Shown here: one piece after another, positions 9,596 to 17,253 of the stretch | Layout of the letters: the number at the start of each line of letters is the position of its first letter | How positions within the stretch are numbered: the stretch's first letter is position 1 | The notes under the pieces: generated by a model | What the model was told of the DNA's origin: nothing | The model's database searches: none | What the model saw: the letters and a program-made list of their open reading frames with translations, nothing else | NCBI GenBank assembly: GCA_021811185.1 | Contig: JAJZPL010000021.1 | Coordinates: 1 to 53,580, forward strand | Source: a bacterium | Lineage (GTDB): Bacteria; Elusimicrobiota; Elusimicrobia; Elusimicrobiales; UBA9959 | DNA: 53,580 nucleotides | Direction: 5' to 3' | Translations under genes and position numbers: made by a program

Positions 9596-10918
9596 ATGAA
9601 AACCATACTTATCAAGAACGGCATTATCGCCACCCTGGGCCCGAAGAACAAGGTGCTGTACGGCCACGCGCTGCTGATAGAGGGCGGGCTGATCAAGAAG
9701 ATAGCCCCGCAGAAAACCTTCAAGGGCAAGTACAACAAGGTCATCGACGCTTCGGGCAAGATAGTGCTGCCGGGCTTCATCAACGCCCACATGCACTTCT
9801 ACAGCACGTTCGCGCGCGGCCTGGGCAAGGCCGCCCCGTCGAAGAACTTCGTGGAGATCCTGAACAACCTCTGGTGGAAGCTGGACAAGCAGCTCACCAA
9901 CGCCGACTCCTACTACAGCGCCGTGATCCCTCTGATCAACGCCATCCGCAAGGGCACCACCACCATCATCGACCACCACGCGAGCCCCTTCGCCATCACC
10001 GGCTCGCTCGCCGCCATCGAGAAGGGCGTGCGCGAGACCGGCCTGCGCGCCGCCCTCTGCTACGAGGTCTCCGACCGCGACGGCGAGGAGAAGGCGAAGG
10101 AAGGCATCGAGGAGAACGCGGCGTTCATAGCCGCGGCCCAGGCCAAGGACGACAACACCATAGCGGGCCTGTTCGGCCTGCACGCCTCGTTCACGCTTTC
10201 GGACAAGACCCTGGAAGAGGCCGCCTACCGCGGCCACAAGCTGGGCGCCGGCTTCCACGTGCACACGGCCGAATCCCAGGCCGACCAGCTGCACTGCGAA
10301 TCGCACCATAAACTGCGCGTGGTGGAACGCCTGCGCGATTACGGAGTGCTGGGCCGCAAGTCCATCGCCGCGCACTGTGTGCACGTCAATGAAAAAGAGA
10401 TAGAGATCCTTAGAGAGACCGGCACCGCGGTGGTGCACAACCCGCAGTCCAACGCCAACAACTCGGTGGGCATAGCCGACGTTACGGCCATGACCGCCAA
10501 GGGCGTGCTGGTGGGCCTCGGTACCGACGCGATGACGGTCAACATGCTGGAGGAAGTGCGCTGCGGGCTGTGGCTGCAGCACCTGAAGACCGATCCCTCG
10601 CAGGGCTTCATGGAAGAAGCTAACGCCCTGGTGGCCAACAACGCCGTGATCGCTAACCGCTACTTCAAGGGGCTGGGCGAACTGAAAGCGGGTTTCGCGG
10701 CCGACCTCGCGATCATCGACTATCTCCCCCCGACGCCCCTGGACGAAGGCTCTTTCCTCGGGCACCTGGTGTTCGGCATCAGCCAGAGCACGGTGGACAC
10801 CACCATCGCCGCAGGCAAGGTGCTGATGGAGAAAAAAGTGCTGAAACTGGACCTGGACGAGGAAGAGGTCTCCCGCAAGTCCCTGGAGCTGGCGAAGAAG
10901 CTCTGGAAGAAGTTCTAA
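9596..10918 (+). CDS. ssnA: SsnA-type aminohydrolase
   Basis: 440 residues, preceded by GAGAGGA and only 12 bases after the DPYD-type gene, so co-transcribed. The amidohydrolase fold is marked by LPGFINAHMHFYSTFARGLG (metal HxH), the SsnA-like LWWKLDKQL segment, FHVHTAESQAD, IAAHCVHVNEKE (fourth His), VVHNPQSNANN and GLGTDAMTVNM (metal Asp). These match SsnA, a putative aminohydrolase found in the E. coli ygfK-ssnA-xdhD purine cluster and in anaerobic urate-degrading clusters of gut bacteria. The exact substrate is not settled for the family. With 8-oxoguanine deaminase producing urate close by, a role in opening or deaminating a purine-derived intermediate is a reasonable inference. The gene ends at a strong terminator. 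Confidence 0.85.
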   Translation: MKTILIKNGIIATLGPKNKVLYGHALLIEGGLIKKIAPQKTFKGKYNKVIDASGKIVLPGFINAHMHFYSTFARGLGKAAPSKNFVEILNNLWWKLDKQLTNADSYYSAVIPLINAIRKGTTTIIDHHASPFAITGSLAAIEKGVRETGLRAALCYEVSDRDGEEKAKEGIEENAAFIAAAQAKDDNTIAGLFGLHASFTLSDKTLEEAAYRGHKLGAGFHVHTAESQADQLHCESHHKLRVVERLRDYGVLGRKSIAAHCVHVNEKEIEILRETGTAVVHNPQSNANNSVGIADVTAMTAKGVLVGLGTDAMTVNMLEEVRCGLWLQHLKTDPSQGFMEEANALVANNAVIANRYFKGLGELKAGFAADLAIIDYLPPTPLDEGSFLGHLVFGISQSTVDTTIAAGKVLMEKKVLKLDLDEEEVSRKSLELAKKLWKKF

Positions 10919-10931
10919 GCGCTTAGCCCGC

Positions 10932-10968
10932 AAAAAAAACGCGGCTCCCGGAGAGCCGCGTTTTTTTT
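10932..10968. terminator. bidirectional intrinsic terminator after ssnA
   Basis: An 8-bp GC-rich stem (10940-10947 with 10953-10960, loop CCGGA) is flanked by eight A on the left and eight T on the right. It serves ssnA on the plus strand and the L,D-transpeptidase gene on the minus strand. Confidence 0.92.
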
Positions 10969-10984
10969 ATGCCCCGGAAAAAGA

Positions 10985-11686
10985 TCACTTAGCCGGGGTC
11001 TTGCCTGTTACGCACACGCTGGTATTGGCCCGGCCGTGGGCCAGCACGGCCTCGAAGATGGTGCGCGAATCCGCCTTGGACAGGCGCACGCAGCCGTGGG
11101 AAGCGGGCTGTCCCAGCAACTTCACCGCCTCGGTGCCGTGCATGGCGATGTTCCCGTTAAAAAAAACAGAATTAGGCATTGGAGCCTTATTATACAGGCT
11201 GGAATAGTGCATGGACTCCATGAAGTCGGGCCTGAAGCACCTGCCGCTGCCCGGCGTGGCGTGCTCCGGGGCCAGGCCGGAGGAGATCTTGAAGACCTGC
11301 GACGACCCGTCCAACTCCAGGGTGAGGCGCTGGGCGGACAGGTCCACCTTTATGCGCACCTCGGCGGCCTGGGCCAAAGCGTTAGCGATAAGCGCGCGGG
11401 ACGGGAACAATTCCTCTTCCTGCGCCGGCAGGCCGAAAGCCATGCTCGCTTCTTCGGGCGTACGTTCGTCCAGGAATTTATCGGGGTCGGCGGCGGCTTC
11501 GGCGCGCAGGGCCTGCAGCCTTGAGTCGAGCGCCGTCATCCCCGCGTCCGCCGGACGAGGCAGGCTCACGTAAGGCAGGTCCGCGGGGTCCTGGGCCTTA
11601 TTCAGGCCGGGCAGGTCGAAAGCGAAACCGGTATTGCAGGTGAAAATCAGCAGCGCCGTTCCGGCGGCCAGATATCTTATTCTCAT
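10985..11686 (-). CDS. exported L,D-transpeptidase (YkuD domain)
   Basis: 233 residues with a signal peptide (AAGTALLIFTCNTGFAF) and a GGAGAACGC ribosome site. The YkuD catalytic domain occupies about 107-228: VDLSAQRLTLELDG at its start, then IAMHGTEAVKLLGQPASHGC, with Cys199 in the SHGCVRL motif as the nucleophile. Such enzymes make 3-3 cross-links in peptidoglycan or attach proteins to it, acting in the periplasm. There is no LysM or other wall-binding domain. The gene stands alone between the terminator at 10932 and the divergent SGNH gene. Other wall enzymes in the window are a PBP4-type carboxypeptidase, murQ and a dipeptide epimerase. Confidence 0.9.
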   Translation of the reverse strand: MRIRYLAAGTALLIFTCNTGFAFDLPGLNKAQDPADLPYVSLPRPADAGMTALDSRLQALRAEAAADPDKFLDERTPEEASMAFGLPAQEEELFPSRALIANALAQAAEVRIKVDLSAQRLTLELDGSSQVFKISSGLAPEHATPGSGRCFRPDFMESMHYSSLYNKAPMPNSVFFNGNIAMHGTEAVKLLGQPASHGCVRLSKADSRTIFEAVLAHGRANTSVCVTGKTPAK

Positions 11687-11854
11687 TTGCGTTCTCCAGG
11701 TATCCCGGCCTGGCGGGACACTAATCCTCCGTATCGGGGATATTCAATCAAAAATTCCGGCTTTACCGAATGAGGCTAAAGAACCACAGGACCGGGATCT
11801 TTTGGACCGCTTCGAATAGGCCTTTTAGCCCGCGCGGACCTTTGCCGGCCCGAA

Positions 11855-11884
11855 TTGACAGCCCTGAGCGGAGCCTGCTACACT
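11855..11884 (+). promoter_or_regulatory. sigma-70-type promoter of the SGNH hydrolase gene
   Basis: TTGACA at 11855-11860, an 18-base spacer, then TACACT at 11879-11884 preceded by TGC (extended -10). Transcription would begin near 11891, about 4 bases before the ATG at 11895, so the mRNA would be almost leaderless. Confidence 0.7.
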
Positions 11885-11894
11885 GGTATTGCAA

Positions 11895-13553
11895 ATGAAG
11901 AACTTCATCACAAAAGAACCCCGAACTCTTCCCGGAAAGATTTCCTTTAACCTGCCGCTTCTTGCTCTGCCCCTGTTTTTACTGTTGTGCGCTTTTCCTA
12001 GCGGCGCGAACGCCCAGGGAACGGACCAGACCCCGGTACTGTGCGATGACGTAAAAAAACCTTTCTTTTACGTTTCCTGCGGAGACAACGGCCTGTGTAT
12101 CGCGGAACGGGCCCGGAGGGAAAGCCAGGCAGCCAGTTTCTGGCTGACCAAACGCGATGGCGTTAAACGGGTCTTCGTAGTAGGCGAATCGGTGGCTAGC
12201 CTGCTTCGCGCCCCCGAAGACGCCGGCCTAAAGAACGGCAAACTTGAGGTCATAAACTGCGGGATGGGAGGCTACGATTCCTATCGTATAAAAGATGTTT
12301 TCAGACAGATTCTCAAATACAAGCCTGACCTGATCGTGGTGCTCAGCGGGAACAACGAAGGCAACGCCTACAATTGCCGCGGCCTGGCTTTCTCAATCCA
12401 GAACAGGATTAAACGGCTGTTGGAAAGATATTACTCCCTAAGCTCTGACCCGCTGCATGCCCGGATACAGGCTTCCATAAAGCTGCAGGAAATACGGCTA
12501 GAAGCCATGGCCGGCTACGCGCGCGCGAAGCGGATCCCCCTTATTTTCTGCGCGCTCCCCGCCAATCTTAGCGGCATGCCGCCTCCTGGGGCGCTACCGC
12601 TGCAGGACCCCGTCTTCGCCTCCGGGCTGGCGGCCTTCGAGAAAGGCCGGTTCAAGGAAGCCGAAAAACTTTTCAGTGAAAGCATGGCCAGGGACCCAGT
12701 TGGCTTGTTCCCCATTTTCTACCGCGCGAAAGCGCTGCAGGCCCTCGGCCGATTCCCAGAGGCCAGGCGGGCCTATCTGGACGTAATAGAACTGGATAAG
12801 AACCAGGACCGCACCTCGGTTAACAGGAACGCCATGATACGGGGCGCAGCCGCGAAAGGCGGAGCGGGACTCTGCGACCTGGAGGCCTCGTTCAGGGACG
12901 CTTCGGAGAACGGGATCCCCGGGCTGGCGCAATTCAGCGACGCTATGCACTGGCATCCGCAGTACAACGCGCTGGCGTGGAGCGAGATCGCCCGCACTGC
13001 CAGGGGCATGGGGCTCGGCTGGTTCGTCCTCCCCCGCCCCTCCCGGGATATGGGCGATTTACCACCTGAAGAACTGAGGAGATCTTTTTCCTACGCGGTC
13101 ACTTACATGGACGGCACGAACGAGGCGGAAAACGGGGCCCCGCTTGAAAGGGTAATAGCGGAAATGTCGTTCATCGAGACGAAGCGCCCAGGGCTGCTTG
13201 AGACGACCGCTCTATCGCCGGGGAAATTCAAGGATCTATTTATAAACAATTTCTGGTCACGTCAGACCGCCGGCAGGCTGGAAGCCCTGAGGCCCGTCTT
13301 CCTGGCGAACCTGGCTGAGATGGAAAGGCGCCGGGGAGATCCCGGCAAGGCGCTGGCCCTGCTTAAGAGCGCGGAAGCCGCGGCCCCCGCGAAGCCCTAT
13401 TACGGGCTTACGAAGGCCCTAGCCTTGTACGGGCTGGGCAGAGTGAAAGAAGCGAAGGAAGAGCTGGAGCGGTTGTACCGCCTGCCCTCCATGCGGCAGG
13501 CCGCCCTGGCCGCTGCCGGCGCCCGCGGGTTGGCTGCCGCCGGAGCCAGGTAA
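11895..13553 (+). CDS. exported SGNH/GDSL hydrolase with embedded TPRs
   Basis: 552 residues from the ATG at 11895; an in-frame TTG two codons earlier is less likely. There is no Shine-Dalgarno. The N-terminus has a signal or anchor segment (hydrophobic 20-35, ending ANAQG). SGNH blocks are visible: FVVGES with Ser99, INCGMGGYDSY, LSGNNEGN, and DAMHWHP with Asp349 and His352, giving a complete Ser-Asp-His set. Between the third and last blocks lie TPR-like helices (FEKGRFKEAEKLFSESMARD, ALGRFPEARRAYLDVIELD), with more repeats at the C-terminus. This hydrolase-plus-TPR design occurs in envelope-polysaccharide acyl hydrolases or transferases, but the substrate is unknown. It is monocistronic with its own promoter and converges on the SIS gene. 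Confidence 0.78.
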   Translation: MKNFITKEPRTLPGKISFNLPLLALPLFLLLCAFPSGANAQGTDQTPVLCDDVKKPFFYVSCGDNGLCIAERARRESQAASFWLTKRDGVKRVFVVGESVASLLRAPEDAGLKNGKLEVINCGMGGYDSYRIKDVFRQILKYKPDLIVVLSGNNEGNAYNCRGLAFSIQNRIKRLLERYYSLSSDPLHARIQASIKLQEIRLEAMAGYARAKRIPLIFCALPANLSGMPPPGALPLQDPVFASGLAAFEKGRFKEAEKLFSESMARDPVGLFPIFYRAKALQALGRFPEARRAYLDVIELDKNQDRTSVNRNAMIRGAAAKGGAGLCDLEASFRDASENGIPGLAQFSDAMHWHPQYNALAWSEIARTARGMGLGWFVLPRPSRDMGDLPPEELRRSFSYAVTYMDGTNEAENGAPLERVIAEMSFIETKRPGLLETTALSPGKFKDLFINNFWSRQTAGRLEALRPVFLANLAEMERRRGDPGKALALLKSAEAAAPAKPYYGLTKALALYGLGRVKEAKEELERLYRLPSMRQAALAAAGARGLAAAGAR

Positions 13554-13566
13554 ATTCCGAAAAGGA

Positions 13567-14565
13567 TCAGAAGGTCTGGGTGACTTTGTTCAGGCCTTTA
13601 GGGCTGTCGGGGTTGAGCCCTTTATGCAGCGCCAGCCTGAGCGCCAGGGTCTTCATGCGCATGTCCACCGGCAGGCAGTTGAACGGGAAACGGAGCGCGC
13701 CTGGCTTTACCACCAGGTAGGCCGTCCCGCGCTCGTCCAGCGCCTTTTTAACCTTAAGGATATCCTCGGGCACCGTGTCCGAAGGCGAGAACAGGAAAAC
13801 GAAGTCCTTCGAAGTGAAGGCGCCCACCGGCCCATGCAGGAATTCCGCCGCGGAATAACCCAGCGCGTGCGTGCGGGACATCTCGCGGAACTTCAGCGCG
13901 GAATCCTCCGCCACGGCGTTGTACGCGCCGCGGCCTACGAAACCTATCATCCCGGCCTTAGCCAGGATCCGGAGCAGTTTTTCGTCCGTCTGTTTCACCG
14001 CCAGTTCGGAGCGGGCGGCGGCCACTGCGGCCTTGAAGTCGGAGGGTTTGAAACAGCGGCTCCACACCTGCGCGGTCCACAGCACCGCCCAGAGCTGCAG
14101 CTCGAAGCTTTTGGTGGCGGCCACCGGCAGTTCCCTGGAATTAGAAAGCAGGATATGCCGCCCGGCCAGGCGGGCCAGCGGGTTGTTCTTCAGGTCCGGC
14201 TCGTTGGTGACGGCCACGCCTTTGGCCCCCCACTTAACAAGCCTCTCCAGGCAGGCGGTGATGTCCTGGCTGCGGCCAGACTGCGAGAAAGCCCAGGCGG
14301 CCTGCCCCTTGAAGTTGAGGGGCTTCCTGGCCTCGAAGATCGAGTGCGGGTGGATGAAGTTGGTAATGGTGCCGGCGTAGCCTTCCCAGATGTACTTGGC
14401 GAACAGAGTGGCCGTTCCGGAAGAGCCGCGGCCCACCAGGTAGACGCTTTTCTCCTTTGAGCGGGCGGCGAGCTTCTTAAGGGCCCCCGCACCGGCGGAG
14501 AATTTCTCGAGCAGGCCGGGGATCTCGGCTATATCTTTGTAGGTCAGGGTGTCTTCGATTTTCAT
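13567..14565 (-). CDS. SIS-domain sugar-phosphate isomerase/deaminase-like protein
   Basis: 332 residues with two SIS domains and no glutaminase domain, like the isomerase half of GlmS and AgaS/FrlB-type proteins. First SIS: VYLVGRGSSGTATLFAKYIWEG and WAFSQSGRSQDITACLERLV. Second: MIGFVGRGAYNAVAEDSALKFREMSRTHALGYSAAEFLHGPVGAF, with the EFLHGP motif typical of GlmS isomerase domains. It probably acts on an amino- or keto-sugar phosphate; substrate not determinable here. Its start overlaps the HAD gene stop by ATGA, so the two are translationally coupled, suggesting a sugar-phosphate isomerase plus phosphatase pair at the end of the long hut-containing gene run. Confidence 0.8.
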   Translation of the reverse strand: MKIEDTLTYKDIAEIPGLLEKFSAGAGALKKLAARSKEKSVYLVGRGSSGTATLFAKYIWEGYAGTITNFIHPHSIFEARKPLNFKGQAAWAFSQSGRSQDITACLERLVKWGAKGVAVTNEPDLKNNPLARLAGRHILLSNSRELPVAATKSFELQLWAVLWTAQVWSRCFKPSDFKAAVAAARSELAVKQTDEKLLRILAKAGMIGFVGRGAYNAVAEDSALKFREMSRTHALGYSAAEFLHGPVGAFTSKDFVFLFSPSDTVPEDILKVKKALDERGTAYLVVKPGALRFPFNCLPVDMRMKTLALRLALHKGLNPDSPKGLNKVTQTF

Positions 14566-15434
14566 TTTGCCTTTCCAGTCCGCGGCTTTTTACCGCCGGT
14601 GATCTTGTTCTTTTCCGCGCGCAGGCGCTGTATGCCTGTCTCGATATCGTTCAGGTCCATGCCGGTCCTTCCGTAATGGGCGTGCTCTATGGGCGAATCA
14701 GGGCAGATGTAGGTGCCGCGGCTCACCCCGCGCGGGTCCTTCTCCAGTCCCAGCCAGATCAGCCAGGGCCTCAAGTCGGAAAAGTCCTTGGCCATCAACT
14801 CCGGGTTGGAACGCATCAGGGCCCTGGGCTCGCCGAACCCGTCCAGCACCACCCCCGAATGGTAGCCCGCCTCTTTGGCCGCTTCCACGTCGCGGTGCGT
14901 GTCGCCTATCACAAAAACCTCCCCGGGCTTTATCCCGGCCTTAGCCAGTTCCGAGGCACGCTCAACGGCCTTCTCCAGCACCTCGCTCCGGTGATGCGAA
15001 TCGCAGCCGTAGCCGCCGAAGGCGAAATGCTTCATCAGGCCGGAGGGTTCCAGCTTTATGAAGGCGCCGTCCTTAAGGTTCCCCGTCCCCAGGCCGATCA
15101 TGACCCCCGGGAGGGCGGATAGTTTTACAAGGAACTTCTCCACGCCTTTAACCTTGAAATATTTCCCGGCCTTCACCGACGCTTCCACCTCAGCCGGCAG
15201 GCGGGCCACGTACTTATCGGTAAGTTCGGCCAGTTCCTTCTTAGTGGGCTTGCGGCCCTTGCCGACTTTGAAGGCGTTCTCGAAGTTGGATTTGTCGGTG
15301 GCGCCCTGGATCTGGACCGAATCGCAGGCGTTAGGGCGGCCGGTCATGGCCTTGACGGCGTGGTCCAGCGCGCGCACGCCCGCTCCCCCCGCCTTGACCA
15401 GGGTGCCGTCTATGTCGAAAAGTATTATCTTCAT
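14562..15434 (-). CDS. HAD-superfamily phosphatase (phosphoglycolate phosphatase-like)
   Basis: 290 residues with GGAGAAG upstream. HAD motifs: ILFDIDGTLV (nucleophile Asp and acid-base Asp), IGLGTGN (motif II Thr), a Lys in the KAVERASELAKAGI region, and VFVIGDTHRDVEAAKEAG (motif IV). A helical cap lies between motifs I and II, as in Gph-like enzymes. The C-terminal 70 residues (with GVSRGTYICPDSPIEHAHYG) are an extension beyond the usual 220-residue enzyme and end Lys-rich; I do not recognise it. It is coupled by ATGA overlap to the SIS protein, so a phosphosugar substrate is as likely as phosphoglycolate. Confidence 0.8.
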   Translation of the reverse strand: MKIILFDIDGTLVKAGGAGVRALDHAVKAMTGRPNACDSVQIQGATDKSNFENAFKVGKGRKPTKKELAELTDKYVARLPAEVEASVKAGKYFKVKGVEKFLVKLSALPGVMIGLGTGNLKDGAFIKLEPSGLMKHFAFGGYGCDSHHRSEVLEKAVERASELAKAGIKPGEVFVIGDTHRDVEAAKEAGYHSGVVLDGFGEPRALMRSNPELMAKDFSDLRPWLIWLGLEKDPRGVSRGTYICPDSPIEHAHYGRTGMDLNDIETGIQRLRAEKNKITGGKKPRTGKAK

Positions 15435-15446
15435 GAGTCTTCTCCG

Positions 15447-16697
15447 CTAAAATATCGGGTAGACGATATTCCCTTTCTTTACCGTCAGCAAATTCTGGTT
15501 GCCGCCGAAATAATAGGCGAGCTCGCGGTAATCGTCGGCGGCGAAGAAGGCCAGGTCGGCCTGCATGCCGGGGACTATCCTGCCGACCCTGTCGCCGATA
15601 CCGAGCGCGCACGCCCCATTCACCGTGGCCGCGCAGATCGCCTCCTCCGGGGTCATGCCGCAGTGCGTGCAGGCCACGGACAGCACGAACTGCATGTTCC
15701 AGCAGGGGCAGGTGCCGGGGTTGAAGTCGGTAGCCAGCGCCACCGGCACACCCTCGGCGATGAGCTCCCTGGCGGGCGGGTACTTGGCCAGCCCGAGGTA
15801 ATAATTGGAGGCCGGCAGCAGCGTGGCGATGGTCCCGGCGTCGCGCATGGCGGCTATATCCTCGGCGTAAACGTGGTCGGCATGGTCGGCGCTTACCGCC
15901 CCGGCCGCCGCGCCGGCGCGCGTGCCGCCGTAGTTGGAAAGCTGCTCCGAGTGCACCTTGGCCTTCAGCCCGTAACGGGCTGCCTCCTTAAGGTAGGCCG
16001 TGGTCTGTTCCGGCGTAAAGTAGCCCTTCTCGCAAAAGATATCGGCGAACACGGCCAACTTCTCCGCCGCTACTTTAGGCAGGATGACGGAAGTGACGTG
16101 GTCCAGGTAGGCCTGGGCGTCGCCCTTGAATTCCGGCGGGACGCTGTGGGCGGCCAGCAGGGTAGGGAGCATCTCCAGCGGCGTGAACGCCTGCGCGTCG
16201 CGCACGGCCCGGAGCATTTTGAGCTCCGACTCCAGGCTCAGGCCGTAGCCGCTCTTTACTTCGGCGGTGGTGGTGCCGCATTCCAGGAACCGGACGGCCC
16301 GCGCGGCCAGCTGCGCCGCCATGCTTTTGTGCCCCTGGGCGCGCACGGCGCCGATGCTGGAGATTATCCCCCCGCCGGCGGCCTTGATGTCCTGGTAGGA
16401 GGCCCCGGCGGTCCGCATCGAAAAATCCTTCAGGCGCGGCTCGGCGAACACCGAGTGCGTATGGCTGTCCACGAAACCCGGCAGGCAGATCCCGTTCACC
16501 TCCACGGTCCGGGCTTTCTTGGCCAGGCGGTGGCGGGAGACGGCGGCCCGGGTTCCCGCGGCTTCTACAATTCCGTCGTTCACCAGCACGGCGGCGTTCT
16601 TGACCAGCCCGGTCTCGCGCATGGCCGCGCCCGCGCGCGGCCCCGCGTCTCCCGCGAAGGTAATGAGCTGCTTTATGCCGGTGAACAGTATCGCCAT
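15447..16697 (-). CDS. hutI: imidazolonepropionase
   Basis: 416 residues. HutI hydrolyses 4-imidazolone-5-propanoate to N-formimino-L-glutamate, the third step of histidine breakdown. Marks: LPGFVDSHTHSVFAEPR (metal HxH), the ECGTTTAEVKSGYGLSLESE segment characteristic of HutI, KVHSEQLSNYGG, SADHADHV and ALATDFNPGTCPCWNMQ. The ATG at 16697 has no obvious Shine-Dalgarno; the gene lies 31 bases after yajQ, so it probably relies on read-through from hutH-hutU-yajQ. Its product is the substrate of FtcD, encoded at 29789 on the same strand. Confidence 0.95.
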   Translation of the reverse strand: MAILFTGIKQLITFAGDAGPRAGAAMRETGLVKNAAVLVNDGIVEAAGTRAAVSRHRLAKKARTVEVNGICLPGFVDSHTHSVFAEPRLKDFSMRTAGASYQDIKAAGGGIISSIGAVRAQGHKSMAAQLAARAVRFLECGTTTAEVKSGYGLSLESELKMLRAVRDAQAFTPLEMLPTLLAAHSVPPEFKGDAQAYLDHVTSVILPKVAAEKLAVFADIFCEKGYFTPEQTTAYLKEAARYGLKAKVHSEQLSNYGGTRAGAAAGAVSADHADHVYAEDIAAMRDAGTIATLLPASNYYLGLAKYPPARELIAEGVPVALATDFNPGTCPCWNMQFVLSVACTHCGMTPEEAICAATVNGACALGIGDRVGRIVPGMQADLAFFAADDYRELAYYFGGNQNLLTVKKGNIVYPIF

Positions 16698-16728
16698 AGT
16701 TTTTTCACGGACCGGAGGTCCTGTCCTC

Positions 16729-17226
16729 TTACCTGAAGTTCTCGAACTGCAGCGTGATGCCGTAATCGCCGCCGCGCAGCAGCGCCATCACGTTCTGCAG
16801 CTCGTCCTTGGACTTGGAGGTGATGCGCAGCGTGTCGCCCTGAATGGAGGCGTTGGCCTTCAGCTTCTGGTCCTTAATGGCCCTGCTTATCTCCTTGGCC
16901 TTTTCCTGCGGAATGCCCTGCTGCACCTTGACCACCATCTTGGCGGTGCCGCCCAGGGCGCTCTGCACTTTCTCGCCGGAGAAATTCTTCACCGGCAGGC
17001 CGCGCTTGGAGATCTTGGTCAGCAGCACGTCGTAGAGGGCCTTCACCTTGTAATCGTCGGAGGACTGCAGCATGATGGTGTTGGCCTTCTTGTCGAAGTT
17101 GATCTCGGACTTGGAGTCCTTGAAGTCGTAGCGGTTGATAATTTCCTTCATCGCGATGGCGATAGCCTCGTCCACAACGGTATACTCCACTTTGGAAACC
17201 ACGTCGAAACTGAAGTCTGAAGCCAT
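16729..17226 (-). CDS. yajQ: YajQ-family nucleotide-binding protein
   Basis: 165 residues, the usual length, with a strong AAGGAGA site. Starts with MASDFSFDVVSKVEYTVVDE, and carries NRYDFKDSKSEI, VQQGIPQEKAKEISRAIKDQ and KSKDELQNVMALLR, all hallmarks of YajQ (DUF520). The family has two ferredoxin-like folds, binds nucleotides, and in Xanthomonas binds cyclic di-GMP. Here it sits between hutU and hutI, interrupting an otherwise continuous histidine-degradation order, 27 bases from hutU and 31 from hutI. Whether it regulates hut expression or simply shares the transcript cannot be told from sequence. Confidence 0.95.
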   Translation of the reverse strand: MASDFSFDVVSKVEYTVVDEAIAIAMKEIINRYDFKDSKSEINFDKKANTIMLQSSDDYKVKALYDVLLTKISKRGLPVKNFSGEKVQSALGGTAKMVVKVQQGIPQEKAKEISRAIKDQKLKANASIQGDTLRITSKSKDELQNVMALLRGGDYGITLQFENFR

Positions 17227-17253
17227 ATTTTTCTCCTTCCTTTTAAAGGCTGA

